64,000 bases of DNA from Bicyclus anynana (GCF_947172395.1 NC_069110.1:3162001-3226000), one strand, 5' to 3'; shown: positions 10,274 to 22,478, counted from the stretch's first letter. Numbers and translations are program-made. The notes: a model not told the origin generated them from the sequence alone.

Positions 10274-11002
10274 GATGGTAATTTTTTTTAAGCCATTACT
10301 ATTTTAGACTGCATCGTTATTTAACAAGTAGATAGCAGTAAAGGGTTTATAAAAAAAATATTATTTTGCCAGAAGTGTATTTCAAATCAATATTCGATAT
10401 CTCGGATAGACAGCTTACAAGTGATCTTGTTTCAATATTTATTCAATCAAGTCAAGTTTCAATATTTGTATATTATAAAAATAAATACATTTTATCTTAC
10501 TATGACGAAGCGAAAGCTGATTTATGTTGACATTTATCTACATCCAAAAACAAATTCATTAAATCAAAAAAACTAGCCTATTAAAACAACTTTTATCTAT
10601 ACCATAAACTATCTAAGCATTATTATATTTCTAATTAAACGTATTTAAGACACACGGATGTAGGTAGTAACAATTTTCGTGTTTCTATAAACTGTTCTGT
10701 AATCGCCTTAACATTCTCGTCCATACTGCAAAGTTGTGGCCTAACATATTATACGTATAAATCCCAGTACTTGTCTACCATACCTCCCCCCACTGCAACT
10801 TACCGAAGCAATCTAATACTGTAACCCAGTGGTTTCAATCTATTCACTGATTGATCAAAATTTCAATGGAAAATAACTGGGCGGTGGCTAACGAGCTCAC
10901 ACCCCAGTTTCGTACGCTATGAGTATTGATGAGACACTGAATCCGAACGTCTGAAAATCCTCTATAAAATCTAGTTTTGAAATAGTACAGATTTATTGAC
11001 TA
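10274..11002. other. Unassigned AT-rich DNA
   Basis: Nothing assignable. A LINE-tail-like caagtcaagtttcaatattt lies near 10446. Confidence 0.4.
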
Positions 11003-11515
11003 CTAGTAAACGCTCGCGACTTCATCCGCATGGAAACCGATGTAAACTTTAATCCTCTATTTATGTTTACCGATGTTATAAATGTATATAAATCACTTAT
11101 CATTTAATAAAAATATAACTCAATACTTTTCTTTTTTGATTTATATTTAAAAAATGTCAACCGCTTTTTAACCCTTTAAAGGTTGTGAAAAAAATCGAGT
11201 TACATTAATTTATGTATTTTTCTTGTACATGTACTACCAGACAACAACAGAACAACATACGTTTGTAAAGATTGTAGTAATAGTAGTAGTAATTGTAATA
11301 ATAGTAACTTGTAAAAATGAAGGACTCTATAAAATAAATAAGGGGTTAAATCGTCAAAACCCCGATTTTACCCCTTTCTGATTTTATTTTCGCGACACAA
11401 GTAGTATCCTGTAACCTTAGTATCATGGTATCGAATCGTTCCAAGTTTTATTTGAATTAATTCAGTAATTTCAGCGTGATAACCGGTCAACAAAAAGACG
11501 GACAGACATCCTTAT
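11003..11515 (-). mobile_element. Helitron-like element, 3' end intact
   Basis: Begins CTAGTAAACGCTCGCGAC after an A (reverse of the 3' end) and later contains tcagcgtgataaccggtcaa and aaaaagacggacagacat, body blocks of a longer Lepidoptera Helitron type. The 5' terminus is lost in AT-rich DNA. Confidence 0.6.
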
Positions 11516-11594
11516 ACTTCAAAAACTCAAGCAAAATATAGGATTTCATTTAAAAAGAATACACAAAACTAAAGTTTCTTCCAATCATTAAATA

Positions 11595-11762
11595 CTAGCG
11601 GAAGCCACACAGATAAAATATTTTTTTATTATTTTATATTACGTGTGAAACTCGTTGTTAATAAAGCTTTGTATTGGCGAAATAATTATGAAGAGCAATT
11701 CAGTAGTTAATACGTGAAAGCGTAACAAACAAACTTACTTCCGCATTTAATAAGTATAGAAG
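11595..11762 (-). mobile_element. Short Helitron copy
   Basis: CTAGCGGAAGCC at the left after an A, and cgcatttaataagtataga at the right, a decayed reverse of the TC-start. gtaacaaacaaacttac lies just inside the 5' end as in related copies. Confidence 0.6.
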
Positions 11763-12054
11763 TATTAACCCAATGTGTACTAGGCCTTAGCAAGTTGAAA
11801 TTACTCGGAGTTCATTTAAATTAGCCAAAGCAAAGCCGAAGAGGCTTTTTCTGCGGGTGGTTGCACACACACCATTCAAGTAACCGTAGCTAGCCGTCTG
11901 TGAAATTGCAGAGAACGATGAAAATTGCGAAGATAGCCGCCCGTGTAACAATGGACCGTATTTACCTAAGTGGACGGTCTTGGAAACGGCTTCACTATGA
12001 CCGCACGGTGAAACAACGATAATCAAAGCTTAAGACGTTAATGGGAATAACGCG

Positions 12055-12275
12055 ACTGTCTTCCCGCCTAACTAACAGGCGCACTGGTTAACCTATGTGG
12101 CCACCGAGGTACTGGGATCGAATCATGGGTCGGGATGGAAAATCCCTTTCTTTTTTCCGAGCTTTTCTTGTTTCCAAGAAGTTATCAGTAAAAGTTCGGT
12201 GTGAAAGTTAGTGCTAAGCCAGTAAGTTTAGCCACTTACTACAGACTTAACGTCCGATAAAAGGGATCATATTGT
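12055..12275 (+). mobile_element. SINE-C copy, decayed
   Basis: tRNA-like head with caggcgcactggtt (A-box-like) and gggatcgaatcatgggtcg (B-box-like), then the family body block cgagcttttcttg ... agaagttatcagtaaaag. The DNA from 11763 to 12054 is unassigned. Confidence 0.5.
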
Positions 12276-12560
12276 GTTGGTCACGCTCGGCATGACGTCA
12301 TGCACATCCCGGTCCACTCTCTGATGTTCATCAACCAAGACTTCTATCTGGAGCCAACATCCGTTCTACTGGCAACATTTCTAATCAAGATGAACTGCAG
12401 GAGCTTATATCTCTCGTGCCGTAGCACATGCCCCAGATACGCGACTTGTCTCATCTTGACCCGTCACAAAACTTCGACATTTGTCACTTTATGACAGCTA
12501 ATGGCCAGCATGCTTCTAAACGCCCAGTTCTCGGACGCTTCTACGTTTCTTGATGTCCTC
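12276..12560 (-). pseudogene. LINE C-terminal fragment, decayed
   Basis: Minus-strand translation, with stops, gives segments such as MRQVAYLGHVLRHE and SWLMNIREWTG, which match the region downstream of the RT in lepidopteran endonuclease-RT LINEs (LGHV...R and SWLxNIRxW blocks). A better-preserved relative is at 52490-52740. Frames are broken. Confidence 0.6.
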
Positions 12561-12568
12561 TTTTATAC

Positions 12569-12660
12569 ATCATCGTCATCATAAGCCGATGGACGTTATA
12601 GCAGGACATGGGCCGTTTGTAGGGAGTTCCAAACATCTATGGTCCATAAACAAAGATTTG
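12569..12660 (-). mobile_element. RTE-like LINE 3' tail
   Basis: Starts with a CATCAT run and gccgatggacgt, continuing to tttgtagggagttccaaacat, the 3' extremity of the RTE-like family seen at 53766 and 58022. Confidence 0.6.
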
Positions 12661-12679
12661 CTCGATGACCACGCTTGGG

Positions 12680-12905
12680 AATGCTGGTTGATCAGCGCAG
12701 AGCTAGATTTCTGGCGCTGGTGTCACTGCTGCCCGACACTGGCCTGTATCATTTAATAATCTCGTCTGTGGGAATGGATATACCGCCATTCGTTGGTAGC
12801 CAGAGTCGGTCGGTCCATCTGCAGAGTGCAACACGAGCAGGTGAGGTTGGCAGTTGGGTAGACTGACTGGTACTAGCCTCCCCCTTACCCCTCTTTTATG
12901 GGAGA
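12680..12905. repeat. Probable unclassified interspersed repeat
   Basis: GC-richer block beginning tgctggttgatcagcgc, with no second copy here. Called a repeat only because it abuts LINE debris and resembles dispersed lepidopteran sequence; no coding sense. Confidence 0.25.
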
Positions 12906-14194
12906 ATAACAACAAACAATTGGCCACATCATGATCGGTCGTGGTCGTGGCCTTAAGTAAACTGTAGATTTGGCGACCACCATGACAACTTTTAGATATG
13001 AATTTTGTACTGATTTTAAGCATAAAGTAATTCCAGTTGATTAGGCTCATGTATGTACTCTAAATGATCGTAACAATGATTCAAATTAGAAAGACGAGTC
13101 ACCAACAGAGCCATATAAGTTGGCGGTCTATTTCGCAGACAGTCAGCTCAACTCTCGGCTTACTGAACTAATCAACGTACTGCAATATTCAGAACACTAG
13201 TATGAATCAAAAAGCAGCTTTGACGATTCAATCGAATTAATTAATTAGATCTGCGCATCAAAGGCGTCGCAAAGAGAAGAATCCTTACACACACTTCTAA
13301 ATTACAAGTTGAACAAGTTAATTATTTGTAGTTTTTTTTTTTTAGAAGGGTGGGTTTTTGCGTAAACTCAATGAAGCGTTATGCCCGCGATGGGAGCGTA
13401 TAACACTTGTTGGAGTACTCGTAAGGCAATAAAGATCCTTATTAGAATCCAGAGTAGATTGACTATACTTATAGGAAACATGTACTTAGAGTCAATTAAA
13501 AGGAGGACTACTTTAAAAATTTGGCTTTCTCCATTAATGAGTTACATCAAATTGCGTCGTCGCAACGTTGACGTTGTGTTGTTTTACATATATTTTAAAC
13601 TATGGGAGAAAAGATCGTTGTTCTAGCCTCTGTTCTAATTGTAGCGGCTAACAACCAAAATCTTGATCACGTGACCTGTCGGTAGCAAATATCCTTCCTA
13701 TACATTTTTCTAATTTTCGAAGCGTTTGCGATCCTAGAAAGAGAATCGACGTGCCACTATAGGGGCAGAATAGTTCACATATAGTTAACTTGTACGTAGA
13801 AACTGCACAGTGGCCATTGGAAATTTCACCACACGAAAATTTTCCTTTCGACCCAACTCCGCTACACCCATTACCGACTTTTTCCGTCTATAAAAAGTTT
13901 TGATTTATCAGGCGTGTCGGTACTTTGTTATTTTTTGTACCCTTCACACCTGACAGTTTTTGAGTGTGCGAGCGTGAGAGTATGAGTGTGAGAGTTTTGT
14001 AGTCGCTTCAACTTTGTAACGCATTTACCGCTGCATTCAAGAAGTCTCTATATAAGATATAGCGTCTATGAGAGGCAATAGACAATTTTATAGCGTGTTT
14101 GTGGCTAGCCATATGGACAAATTCACGCGTAAAAAGAGATCTTATTTTTTCACTTTTAATATGACCTACTATAGGTCATTTAGAAATGCTCTCT
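12906..14194. other. Unassigned DNA with half of a MITE-3 copy (about 13650-13757)
   Basis: Within 13650-13757, the sequence gatcacgtgacctgtcg ... tcgaagcgtttgcgatc ... agaatcgacgtgccac matches the element at 42367-42522, with only one terminus recognisable. The rest shows nothing. Confidence 0.4.
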
Positions 14195-14420
14195 ATTAGC
14201 CTATTTAAACTACAAGCTCTCTCCATATAGGAGGGGGTGATAGAGCTTAGATCAACCACGCTGCCCCTGGTTGTCGAGGTTGTTGATCTATTATAAGATG
14301 TTAATTATAAAGCCCAGGCCCTACCCCTACAGCTTAACGACCTCTCTGAGGCACATGGATGAAGACCAATCACCCAACTTCGGTTGAGAATTTCTACTGA
14401 GATTTTTAGGAAAAATCTAA
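14195..14420 (-). mobile_element. SINE-C remnant
   Basis: Minus-strand blocks aatctcagtagaaattctca and ctcagagaggtcg, then the 3' part with gggcagcgtggttgatct, as in the other SINE-C copies. Confidence 0.45.
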
Positions 14421-14470
14421 ACGTTTGAAACATAGGCAAGAGAATGGCATAGTGAGTCATTAAGCAGGCT

Positions 14471-14488
14471 GATGAAGATGATGATGTC

Positions 14489-14542
<54 letters not shown>
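14471..14542. repeat. ATG trinucleotide microsatellite
   Basis: About 17 uninterrupted ATG units after a short imperfect run. It produces poly-Ser and poly-Ile frames on the minus strand that are not genes. Confidence 0.95.
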
Positions 14543-14545
<3 letters not shown>

Positions 14546-15154
14546 ATCATCCGCAGGACCCAATTGTAAAGCAACGCTTATGCAACTGCGCCAGATCGTC
14601 AACGAATAGAGTAGGAAACAAAACAAGGGGCAAGTTCGAGTCCGGTCTACGCGCATTGTAGGGTTCAGTAGTTACGCGTTCCAATGTCCATACTTAGAAG
14701 ATACCTTTTTGATACAATGACTATATTAATTGACTTCTCAGTATGAATGCTATTAACAGCTAATTAATATTTACTATCATGCTTTTCTGTGTAAAAGAAT
14801 TGTCTAAAGGGGGAAGTTATAGCAAAGGCGATTACTATCCTGGACTTTTTTTTATATTTACTCGACGCATTAAAATATCTCTTGTTATGTATTAATTTAC
14901 CTCTTTATTTTTTTTTCATTTTATAGGCCGTTAACGGTCATTGTTATTTATATATGAGTAGATAGAAGATATATGAGTTATAAAAAGTTATTATTATCGT
15001 TTGGTTCAGTCTCAAGCACGCTCTTCAGAATTATGAGAGTTATATGTGATTTAAGCAATTTTAAGCCTACGGTAAAGGCGTGAAGCAGAGAAGCAGAACT
15101 AGATAAAAAAGTTCAAGCACACTCATCGAAACATAACCGACAGAGAATCTTTCT
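14543..15154. other. Unassigned AT-rich DNA
   Basis: Nothing recognised apart from a 10-bp palindrome ccgttaacgg near 14928. Confidence 0.5.
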
Positions 15155-15345
15155 TTTTTTGGTGATAAAAAAAAACCTGGCTGAGTTTGTTTTGCGCTCT
15201 TCTCGGATCAAGAAATTTTCGCGTTTGGAATCCTCGTAAATTAAATTTCTAGTTTTCGTCTAATTATTATCACCATTATCTTATAATATTAAAAAATGAC
15301 GTTTCGAAAGTGCTTGTTAACTAAGGCTAATAGAAATAAATGAAT
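15155..15345 (+). mobile_element. LINE 3' end, second copy of the 2.9-kb type
   Basis: Same order of blocks as 2925-3125 (ggctgagtttgtt, gctcttctcggatcaag, cgcgtttggaatcctcg, gaaagtgcttg), ending near aaataaatgaa. Confidence 0.6.
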
Positions 15346-16871
15346 ATCGACTATTAACTATTTGTTAATGGGAGATCACCTTTATGATCACCAAATCCAA
15401 AGTAACTATTTGAAAGTTTGGCTGAGCTATTACTATGTACATAAGTCCATCGAATCAAAAACAACAAGCTATCCGATTGACTGACTGACATGAGAACAAA
15501 CCTGAGTTGCCATAAAATACTTCGATTTTATATTTTAAGTATGTACTAAGAGTCTCTAAATTTAATAACGGAGTGACTAAAGGTAAAGTTGACGTTAAAT
15601 ATCTGTTCGCTTCACTACGGAACCCTACGTAAGTATAAGTAGTGCAGACAGTCGTGGTTATTAGTGGACTGAACATCGGGCACGTACCTGCACTCGTCCA
15701 AATAAGTGCAATAAAAAACTGAAAAAAGCTAAAGCTTTAATGGAGTCCACGCTCTTTCGATTCTTCAGCCAGAATTTGGTGTGAATTTGTACTATGAAAT
15801 AGCAACGGAAAGAGGACTTGAATTATTAAATGGGGAAAATTTTCTGCTATTACAATTCTGTCTTACATAAATTCTATTATTTTGAATTGTTAATGTTAGA
15901 GGTTTATAATGTAAAGCCGGTTTTATTTGGATGTTAGTTTTTGATAATGAAATCTGATGTTCTGTTTGGTTATTTGATTTTGTTTTCATGAATCTTAAGT
16001 TACTCTTTAAGATGTTATGGTATAAGCAGCAAAAATGACAGAAAAATAATTTCTTACCAATTACTATATTTTAAAGGAAAGTTACCAGAATATTAATAAG
16101 ATAAAATCGGGACTCTCAGAAGTGTTACATGTTCAAATTTGAAATGTATCAAGGTACTCACGACCCGACGATCATAGTTCAACGTTTTATGTTTGTTGAT
16201 TTCTCAGGCCTATAGTTCACAGGTGTGTGAACTATAGCTTGGCAAATTTGTTCGTAACACTTCCGATGGTCCGCGAGGGCCGGGAGAGGTTCTTCCCCGC
16301 ACGTCGCCCGCATGTCATGGGAGTGTCATCAAAGAACTTTCCAAGTTTTAATAACCGTTGTCCACGTTTAATAACGTGTATACGTATTGATTTCATACTA
16401 TTAATTGAACAAACGGAGTCTAGATAAATATAAGACAGAGTATACATAATTCTCATAAACGCAACCAACGCTAGTAAACTGTTATGTACTTTTATGTAAA
16501 ATGTACCGTTCAATACGCGATCAGATAAAGTATGAGAAACAGTGGAAAATTCCCGACATCGTTCTCTTTGAAATGTGTGTTTATTTCTATTTAATAGTGG
16601 AAAATTATGTGAAGCGGTTGTTAAGCTGGTAATTTTCTTCGTCGTATACCTACGTATTGAGTCAGCCTTGGCTTCGAAAGGGTAGCAGAGCATATACGGT
16701 TTATCATCACCAGTCGATGGCCCATTGCAAGGACAGGCTCCTTATTAGCTAGTAGAGGATTAGGAATTTCTAATGTAATTTAATAGGCTGGCGGTCGTAT
16801 AACAATCGCTATCAGATATTAATCATAACTAATGGGACCTTCGTGTGAATAGACTCTCCGATGCGGATATT
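15346..16871. other. Unassigned DNA
   Basis: No repeat or gene. It includes a 153-codon minus-strand frame (16232-16693) without any recognisable domain and a perfect 12-bp stem, 4-nt loop hairpin at 16210-16237. Confidence 0.4.
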
Positions 16872-17095
16872 TTTTTTTATTTTTTTTATTCATTAAAAGT
16901 TAGCCCTGTACTACCTGATGGTAAGTGACGATGTAATCTAAGGTAGAAGCGGGCTAACTTGTTAGGAGGAGGATGAAATCCACATCCCTTTCGGTTTCTA
17001 CACGACATTGTACTGGAACACTAAATCGCTTGGCGATACGTCTTTGTCGATAGGGTGGTAAGGCACGGCTGAAGCCTCCCACCAACCAAATTATC
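16872..17095 (-). mobile_element. SINE-B copy, head missing
   Basis: Tail and body intact (aaaagttagccctg to cggctgaagcctccc); the tRNA-like head is absent and LINE sequence follows directly. Confidence 0.8.
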
Positions 17096-17410
17096 TAAAA
17101 TTCAAATTCAATATTCATTTATTTCAAGTAGGCTTACTTTACGAGCACTTTTAATACATCAGTTGACTATTTGTAAAGATTCTACCACGGGCTCAAAAAA
17201 CTCAAGAGTTGCTCTTTTAAAAAAATCATACAATACTACAATTTACAATAGATGATAACAATTACAATTTCTTATAGTTTTACTTCCTGTGTGAAGGTGG
17301 AAGCTGATCCAATGGCCTCCAAACATCTTTATCATTAAGGAACTCATCAATGGTGTAGTAACTTCGACTAAGTAAATGTTTTTTAAACATATTAAACACA
17401 TTGACTCTTA
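17096..17410 (-). pseudogene. LINE ORF C-terminus and 3' UTR (jockey/CR1-like)
   Basis: Minus strand from 17400 down reads an open segment VFNMFKKHLLSRSYY...DKDVW ending in a stop near 17300, a C-terminal signature of lepidopteran jockey/CR1-like ORF2 proteins. The remainder to 17096 is the 3' UTR with aagtaggcttactttacgag in plus orientation. Strongly 5' truncated. Confidence 0.65.
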
Positions 17411-18139
17411 TCTTAATCTCCCCTTATTGTTACCTTGAAGCTTTTGAGGCTTGAATTTGATCCCTACAAGTTTTATTTTTGGGACAAAACGTTTATCTAT
17501 AATTTACCTTTGTACCAAACTTCATCAAATTTACTATGTATCTAATCTAACAACAATACATTTGATGTACGTACGAATACTGAAAAAAAAAACAAAAATT
17601 TACTTTAAAAACTTTTGTAAATACCCACTGCAGTATCAAGTTAGTATGACATGGTAACACATAAAACCTCATTGAAAACACGAAGACCGAACATGTAACA
17701 ACCAAACAGTTTATATTTGTTAAATTTGCAATAGCATGTCATCGAACATTTTTATGACGCGCAAAACTGTGTTTTATCACCCAGCAACAGGGCACATATT
17801 TGTACAACATCACCAAGCGTCGAAACGCCAACGTGCCCACCGTACTAATAGATCATGAGGAGACATGAACGAGGCCCCAACTGACCGCTGTTGTGAACAA
17901 TTTCAATCCAATAAATGCTACTGAACAATGAGCGGGTCGATCACGAAAAAATCATCTACAAGATGGTCGTGAGCGCGCGCTTCACGACCACAAACAGTAG
18001 TCGTGTCCGACCGCCCGCAGGGCTGCCTGGTATATCATATTTGAAGTTTCTGACGACCACGAAACGCTATGTTCCCTGTTCAATATTATCATTCTATTTT
18101 AACGGCCTACTACATAGCCATTGGCCATCCCTTCCTCCA
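17411..18139. other. Unassigned DNA
   Basis: No repeat match. A GC-richer stretch at about 17940-18060 carries an open frame (17915-18211) without a recognisable domain. Confidence 0.4.
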
Positions 18140-18265
18140 TATAAAGTCAAAATATTTTTTTTTTCAATAAGGCTTACTTTACAAGCACTTTTGAAACGTC
18201 AGGTAATGTAATAAGATAATGGTCATAATTAAAGTCGATAACGTTAAATTTAAGTTACGAGGGTT
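18140..18265 (-). mobile_element. LINE 3' tail fragment
   Basis: gcttactttacaagcacttt and the downstream ttacgagggtttc match the 3' UTR of the 2.9/15.2/17.1-kb LINE family in reverse orientation. Confidence 0.55.
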
Positions 18266-18968
18266 TCATATGTATCAAAGGTTGGGCAGGCTCCCTGCAA
18301 CACGCTAGATGTCCTAGGTCAAACCTGGCCTAATTCTTCAAATAATGTGACAATACCTAGCTGAAGAATTGCAGACCCGTCTCGATGTTGATTCATGTCC
18401 TCGAGCTGTTCTCGAGTGTCATCAAGAGAATTTCCGAAAAGGCTTTAGTACCATAGACCACATAAATACTAAAATAAAAACACCGAAGATTATAACCAGC
18501 CACACATTTGCTTGGCGTCTATGGACAATGGGAAATAATTAAATAATTATTAAATAAGATTCAGACTTTCAGACTTGAGTCTGTGCCCCTAATCTTGAGC
18601 TATAAGGTTGTAAGTCTTGGCTTCTACACATTGCACTGATACGTTACATCACTTGGTAATTTATTGGAATAAGTTGGTTAATTGCAATTTAACAGTTACA
18701 TATTTACTTGACACCCCTTACTTCCGTGGTTCTACTAGCAACCGTGACTACGATATCTGTTACTAGGACGTAATATTAATAAATTAAATAATTCATGTAA
18801 ACCTGTTACTATACCTGTAACTATAAACATTATCAGCCTATTGAGATGAATTTGGAGCTCCAAACCACCTAACTGTTCTAATACGCTATGGTGGGCGTTA
18901 TGTTACACTAATTCGGTTAAATATTGCCTTGGCGAATAAGTTTTGAAGTTTACTCAGCTTGTGGTCAG
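18266..18968. other. Unassigned DNA
   Basis: Nothing recognised. Confidence 0.5.
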
Positions 18969-19143
18969 TCTTTTTTTTTAATTCTTTACAAGTTAGCCCT
19001 TTACTACAATGTCACCTGATGGTAAGTGATGATGCAATCTAAGATGGAAAAGGGCTAACTTGTTAGGAGGAGGATGAAAATGGTGGTACGTCTTTGTCGG
19101 TAGGGTGGTAACTATCCACGACCAAAGCCTCCCACCAGCTAAA
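18969..19143 (-). mobile_element. SINE-B copy with internal deletion, head missing
   Basis: Tail and first body block present; after gaggaggatgaaaatg the sequence jumps to ggtggtacgtctttg, losing about 60 bp of the family body, and it stops before the tRNA-like head. Confidence 0.8.
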
Positions 19144-19261
19144 AAGTCTACATAGTGGAAGGTCAACTGCGTTTTCACCAATCCAACACATGGGATATAG
19201 TGAACCCTACTTAGCCATAACTCAGCTAAATCCATCCTCACTCACATTTAAGTTTATTTTA

Positions 19262-19390
19262 AAACAAATATATCGTCATCATTAACAGTCTATAGACGTC
19301 CAACGCTGGACATAAGCCTTTTTCACGGACTTGCAAACAAAACGATTACGGTTTTTGGAGCCGCAAGAATCCAGCGGCATCCAAAAACAT
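19262..19390 (-). mobile_element. LINE 3' tail fragment, decayed
   Basis: catcattaacagtctatagacgtcc ... is the reverse of an RTE-type 3' end (CATCAT tail, gacgtccaacgctggacataa block, then gccgcaagaatccagcgg). Confidence 0.45.
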
Positions 19391-19992
19391 ACTAATCAAA
19401 TTAAGAACCTCCTCCTTTTTGAAATCGATTAAAAACCATTATACATTGCCTAAAATATGGGCTTCTCATTTCAACTTAGAAAAGCGATGTAATTCTGTAT
19501 TAGCGTTTGTGTGTTAAACGATTTATCAGAAAAAAAATAAAAACCTTTTAGTGTGTATAAATGAACCTCATATGCTCTCTGTTACCCTGGTAAGTAGTTT
19601 GTTTGAAGCTTTGTGCAACGTGAAGATTTCTGCATTTACTGTAAGCCCCTTGAAGAAACTTAGTTCAACAAAATAGCATAAGAAGATATTCACTGCGTGT
19701 ATTATACTCGAAATGGTTCAAATGGGGAAATATGAATTGTTAGAAACCTCTTCTGCTTGGGTGAGGTTTTGTAAAGTACACCTAAGCTTCAAAGGTTCAA
19801 GTTGTATTAAGCACACTTCAAAACAGTGCCACGGCAATAAATATTTTTCATAAGAAATACGAGTATGTAAAAGAATTCACTCCCACCTACCTACTAAATA
19901 ATATCTTTACACTCGCAATATTTGCCTTAACTAAGTTTTTAAGCAATCAATATAGCTTAATAACAATAATTTATAATTTTAATCTGAAACTC
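19391..19992. other. Unassigned AT-rich DNA
   Basis: Nothing recognised. Confidence 0.5.
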
Positions 19993-20415
19993 TACTTTTC
20001 AGTTGAGTGCATTGTAAGAAATTAATAATCACGTGTCTCAAATGGTGAAGAAAAAAACATCGTGAGAAAACCTGCATACCAGAGAATTTTCTTAATTCTG
20101 CCAATCCGCATTGGGCCAGCGTGGTGGACTATTGGCCTAACCTCTCTCATTCTGAGTGGAGACTCGAGCTCAGCAGTGAGCTGACTATCACACTAATATT
20201 ATAAAGGCGAAAGTTTGTGTGTTTGTATGTTTGTTCCTCCTTTACGCTGCGGCTACTAAAGCGATTTGGCTGAAATTTGGAATGGAAATAGATTTTACTC
20301 TGAATTACCACATAGGCTACTTTTCATCCCCGAAAAATCCTTGACTTGAAAAACTGAATTCCACGCGGACGAAGTCTCGGGCGTCCGCGAGTGGGTTGAT
20401 AATGAGATGTTGAAT
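19993..20415 (+). mobile_element. SINE-A copy (5' truncated) split by a Helitron
   Basis: SINE-A sequence runs from the mid-body (ttttcagttgagtgcatt) to gagctgacta at 20187, then resumes at 20392 with tgggttgataatgag, the family's 3' end. Removing 20188-20391 restores a continuous SINE end. Confidence 0.85.
20188..20391 (+). mobile_element. Short Helitron nested in SINE-A
   Basis: Starts TCACACTAATATTATAAA after A20187 and ends cgtccgcgag before T20392 (CTAG changed to CGAG). The interrupted SINE shows no bases gained or lost, which defines both ends exactly. Confidence 0.9.
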
Positions 20416-21053
20416 ATTTTTAATGACATAGACAATCAATTTACGTAATACAATTCATCATGTAAGTTTAATATTAATTAATTAATCTTAGGCGTCAGGG
20501 AAATTAATTTATTCAAAGTCCATTTTAAACTAATATCTTGTTCCATGGCTCGTACGCCAAAACAAAAAAGCTATAATGTGCTTCGAAAAGTTCGTGTGAT
20601 TAATGTGTGATTATAAAATGATTCAAGACATAAATAATCGTTTCATTCAGTATAGCTTTACTAAGAAGACGGCAAGACATTCCGTATACCTAGTTGCTTT
20701 TTATTTTATTTATTTCGATAAATTTACAAACTTTTTTAAAAATCCCGTGCCATCTACTGTAAAAAACACTAACGTTAAATGTACCAATGTTAAATATTGA
20801 ACGAAAAAATACAGGAGCAGAGAAAAATATTTATAAATGATAAATAAAAGCTCTCACGATTCCAATTCATAGAGATTACATACATGAGGTTGGATATAAT
20901 CCGTGCAAAGCTTCACAAAACTATTGCAACTAAAACCGCAAGGCGCAAACAGTACATCGTTCGTACTGTTAGAACGAGGGCCGTATTGGCCAGACCTACC
21001 TCGTTTTATGAACGCTGAAAGTTTGTCTGTCCATGCTTCTGTCATAGGTAAAT
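20416..21053. other. Unassigned DNA
   Basis: AT-rich to about 20850. From 20850 to 21050 is a GC-richer stretch that is open on both strands (20854-21210 minus, 20903-21172 plus), but the frames run on into the neighbouring SINE and show no known domain; a decayed repeat is likely. Confidence 0.3.
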
Positions 21054-21360
21054 CATCATCATCATCATTAACAACCCATATTCGGTTCACTGTTGAGTAC
21101 GAGTCTCCTCTCAGAAAGAGAGGGGTTCGGTTAATACTCCACCGCGCGGATTGGCAGACTTTACACACGTAGAGAATTAGGAAAATTCTCAGGTATGCAG
21201 ATTTGCTCACGGTGTATTCAAAGTTTGAGATATATGATATATAATTTCTTTAAAAAAGCACATTATGTACTGAAAAATCAGAGGTGCTTTCTCGAACCGA
21301 ATTCGAACTTACGTGTTCTGAATCGAAGGCAGAGGTTGGGCTATCACGACTCTTATCATT
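21054..21360 (-). mobile_element. SINE-A copy
   Basis: Full order from the catcatcat tail side to ggctatcacgact at the head; B-box region reads ttcgaattcg and is mutated. Confidence 0.85.
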
Positions 21361-21670
21361 GGTCATAGATAAATACGGTAGCCTATTACGGACTCTAGCG
21401 GCTTTGGAAGGTAGCAAGGCTCCAGTTCATCAATTTATTGTCTGAGTATAAAACGTAATTTAATGATATTTGGGTGTATCATAAGAAATCATGTTAAAAG
21501 TCGTCAAACACTTAGTTAGATTAATAGTTTTTTTGTAGGATTGCAGAGGAGTAAACTTGGGTACACTATTTCTCATATTATGTCTAAAAGTATTAAAATA
21601 CCCTTTGTAATTGTACAGTTGAGTCTGGATCATTGAAACATTCCTAAGCTTCAACAGTCCAAAGTTTTCA
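21361..21670. other. Unassigned AT-rich DNA
   Basis: Nothing recognised. Confidence 0.5.
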
Positions 21671-21845
21671 GTGCTCCGTGGCGCAGTGGATTTACAAGGC
21701 GGAGGTCCTGGGTTCGGGTCTGGCTGGTGCGAAGCTTTCGCCGTGGCTAGTTACCACCCTACCGACAAGCGACTTCGCGTTCCGGTACGATGCCGTGTAA
21801 AAATCGAAATTGGTGTGGATCATCCTACTCTTAACCTTTACCTGG
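21671..21845 (+). mobile_element. SINE-B copy, 3' truncated
   Basis: Head with A box tggcgcagtgg and B-box region gggttcgggtc, body to tggtgtggatcatcc, then lost. A short head deletion shortens the A-to-B spacing. Confidence 0.8.
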
Positions 21846-22223
21846 ATTGGACCTTACTTACATTATGGTAGATAGGCTGACAAACTTTTATAAAATGAGG
21901 TCTGGCTACCGCATGCTAATAGCTCATGATCAGAGAGCATTGCCGATATAAAGCATATATAAAACCACGCCCAATTATATACTATGCAATATAATCCTTT
22001 TTAGGTCGCAGTGGCTATATGCAGCCTTTGATTGGAGAGCGAATAATTTTCACTGTACCTACACCTACTCGTACTATCACGTAGGCTGTCCATACAATCA
22101 ACAGGTAGGTAGTTCAATTACTTTTTTTTTTTAATAAAAATTCAGTGAGATGTTATTGCTATTGAAGTTCAGTTCCCAGCTTATGGTAATGGTTTATATC
22201 TATAACTTGTTAATGTAAATGTT

Positions 22224-22478
22224 CGTTGGTTCAGTGATTAAACTGCTTTAGGTCATGTGGTTCGAAGTTTTTCCTTTCAAAAACTTTTCAGTAAAATATC
22301 CTGACTTGGAATGATCGTGGTTTTATAATCCCGTGCCTCTGAATGTACGTTAAGCGGTCGGAGCATGTTATTATCAATAACAATATGATAGTGCGTATTG
22401 GAATTGCGTGGTGGGTCTAAGCCCCTGTTTTAATGATTACCTGGCACAGTTGTGGGCTATTGAAATAGGCTGTTTATG
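22224..22478 (+). mobile_element. SINE-C copy, decayed
   Basis: Contains ggtcatgtggttcga, aacttttcagtaaaatatcc, cccgtgcctctgaatg and the 3' blocks gcgtggtgggtctaagcc and gaaataggctg in family order. Confidence 0.5.

Noticed and set aside
12290..12303. 14-bp palindrome gcatgacgtcatgc containing a CRE
   Set aside because: It abuts decayed LINE coding sequence on the minus strand (the stretch after SWLMNIREWTG) and is more simply part of that element than a regulatory site.
14305..14656. Poly-Ser and poly-Ile proteins
   Set aside because: Both are translations of the ATG microsatellite at 14471-14542.
16232..16693. 153-codon minus-strand open frame, the longest in the window
   Set aside because: No recognisable domain, low-complexity mix of residues, ordinary AT-rich composition; length is compatible with chance in 64 kb.
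20854..21210. 118-codon minus-strand frame with a Cys-containing stretch
   Set aside because: Half of it is SINE-A sequence; the remainder shows no known domain.
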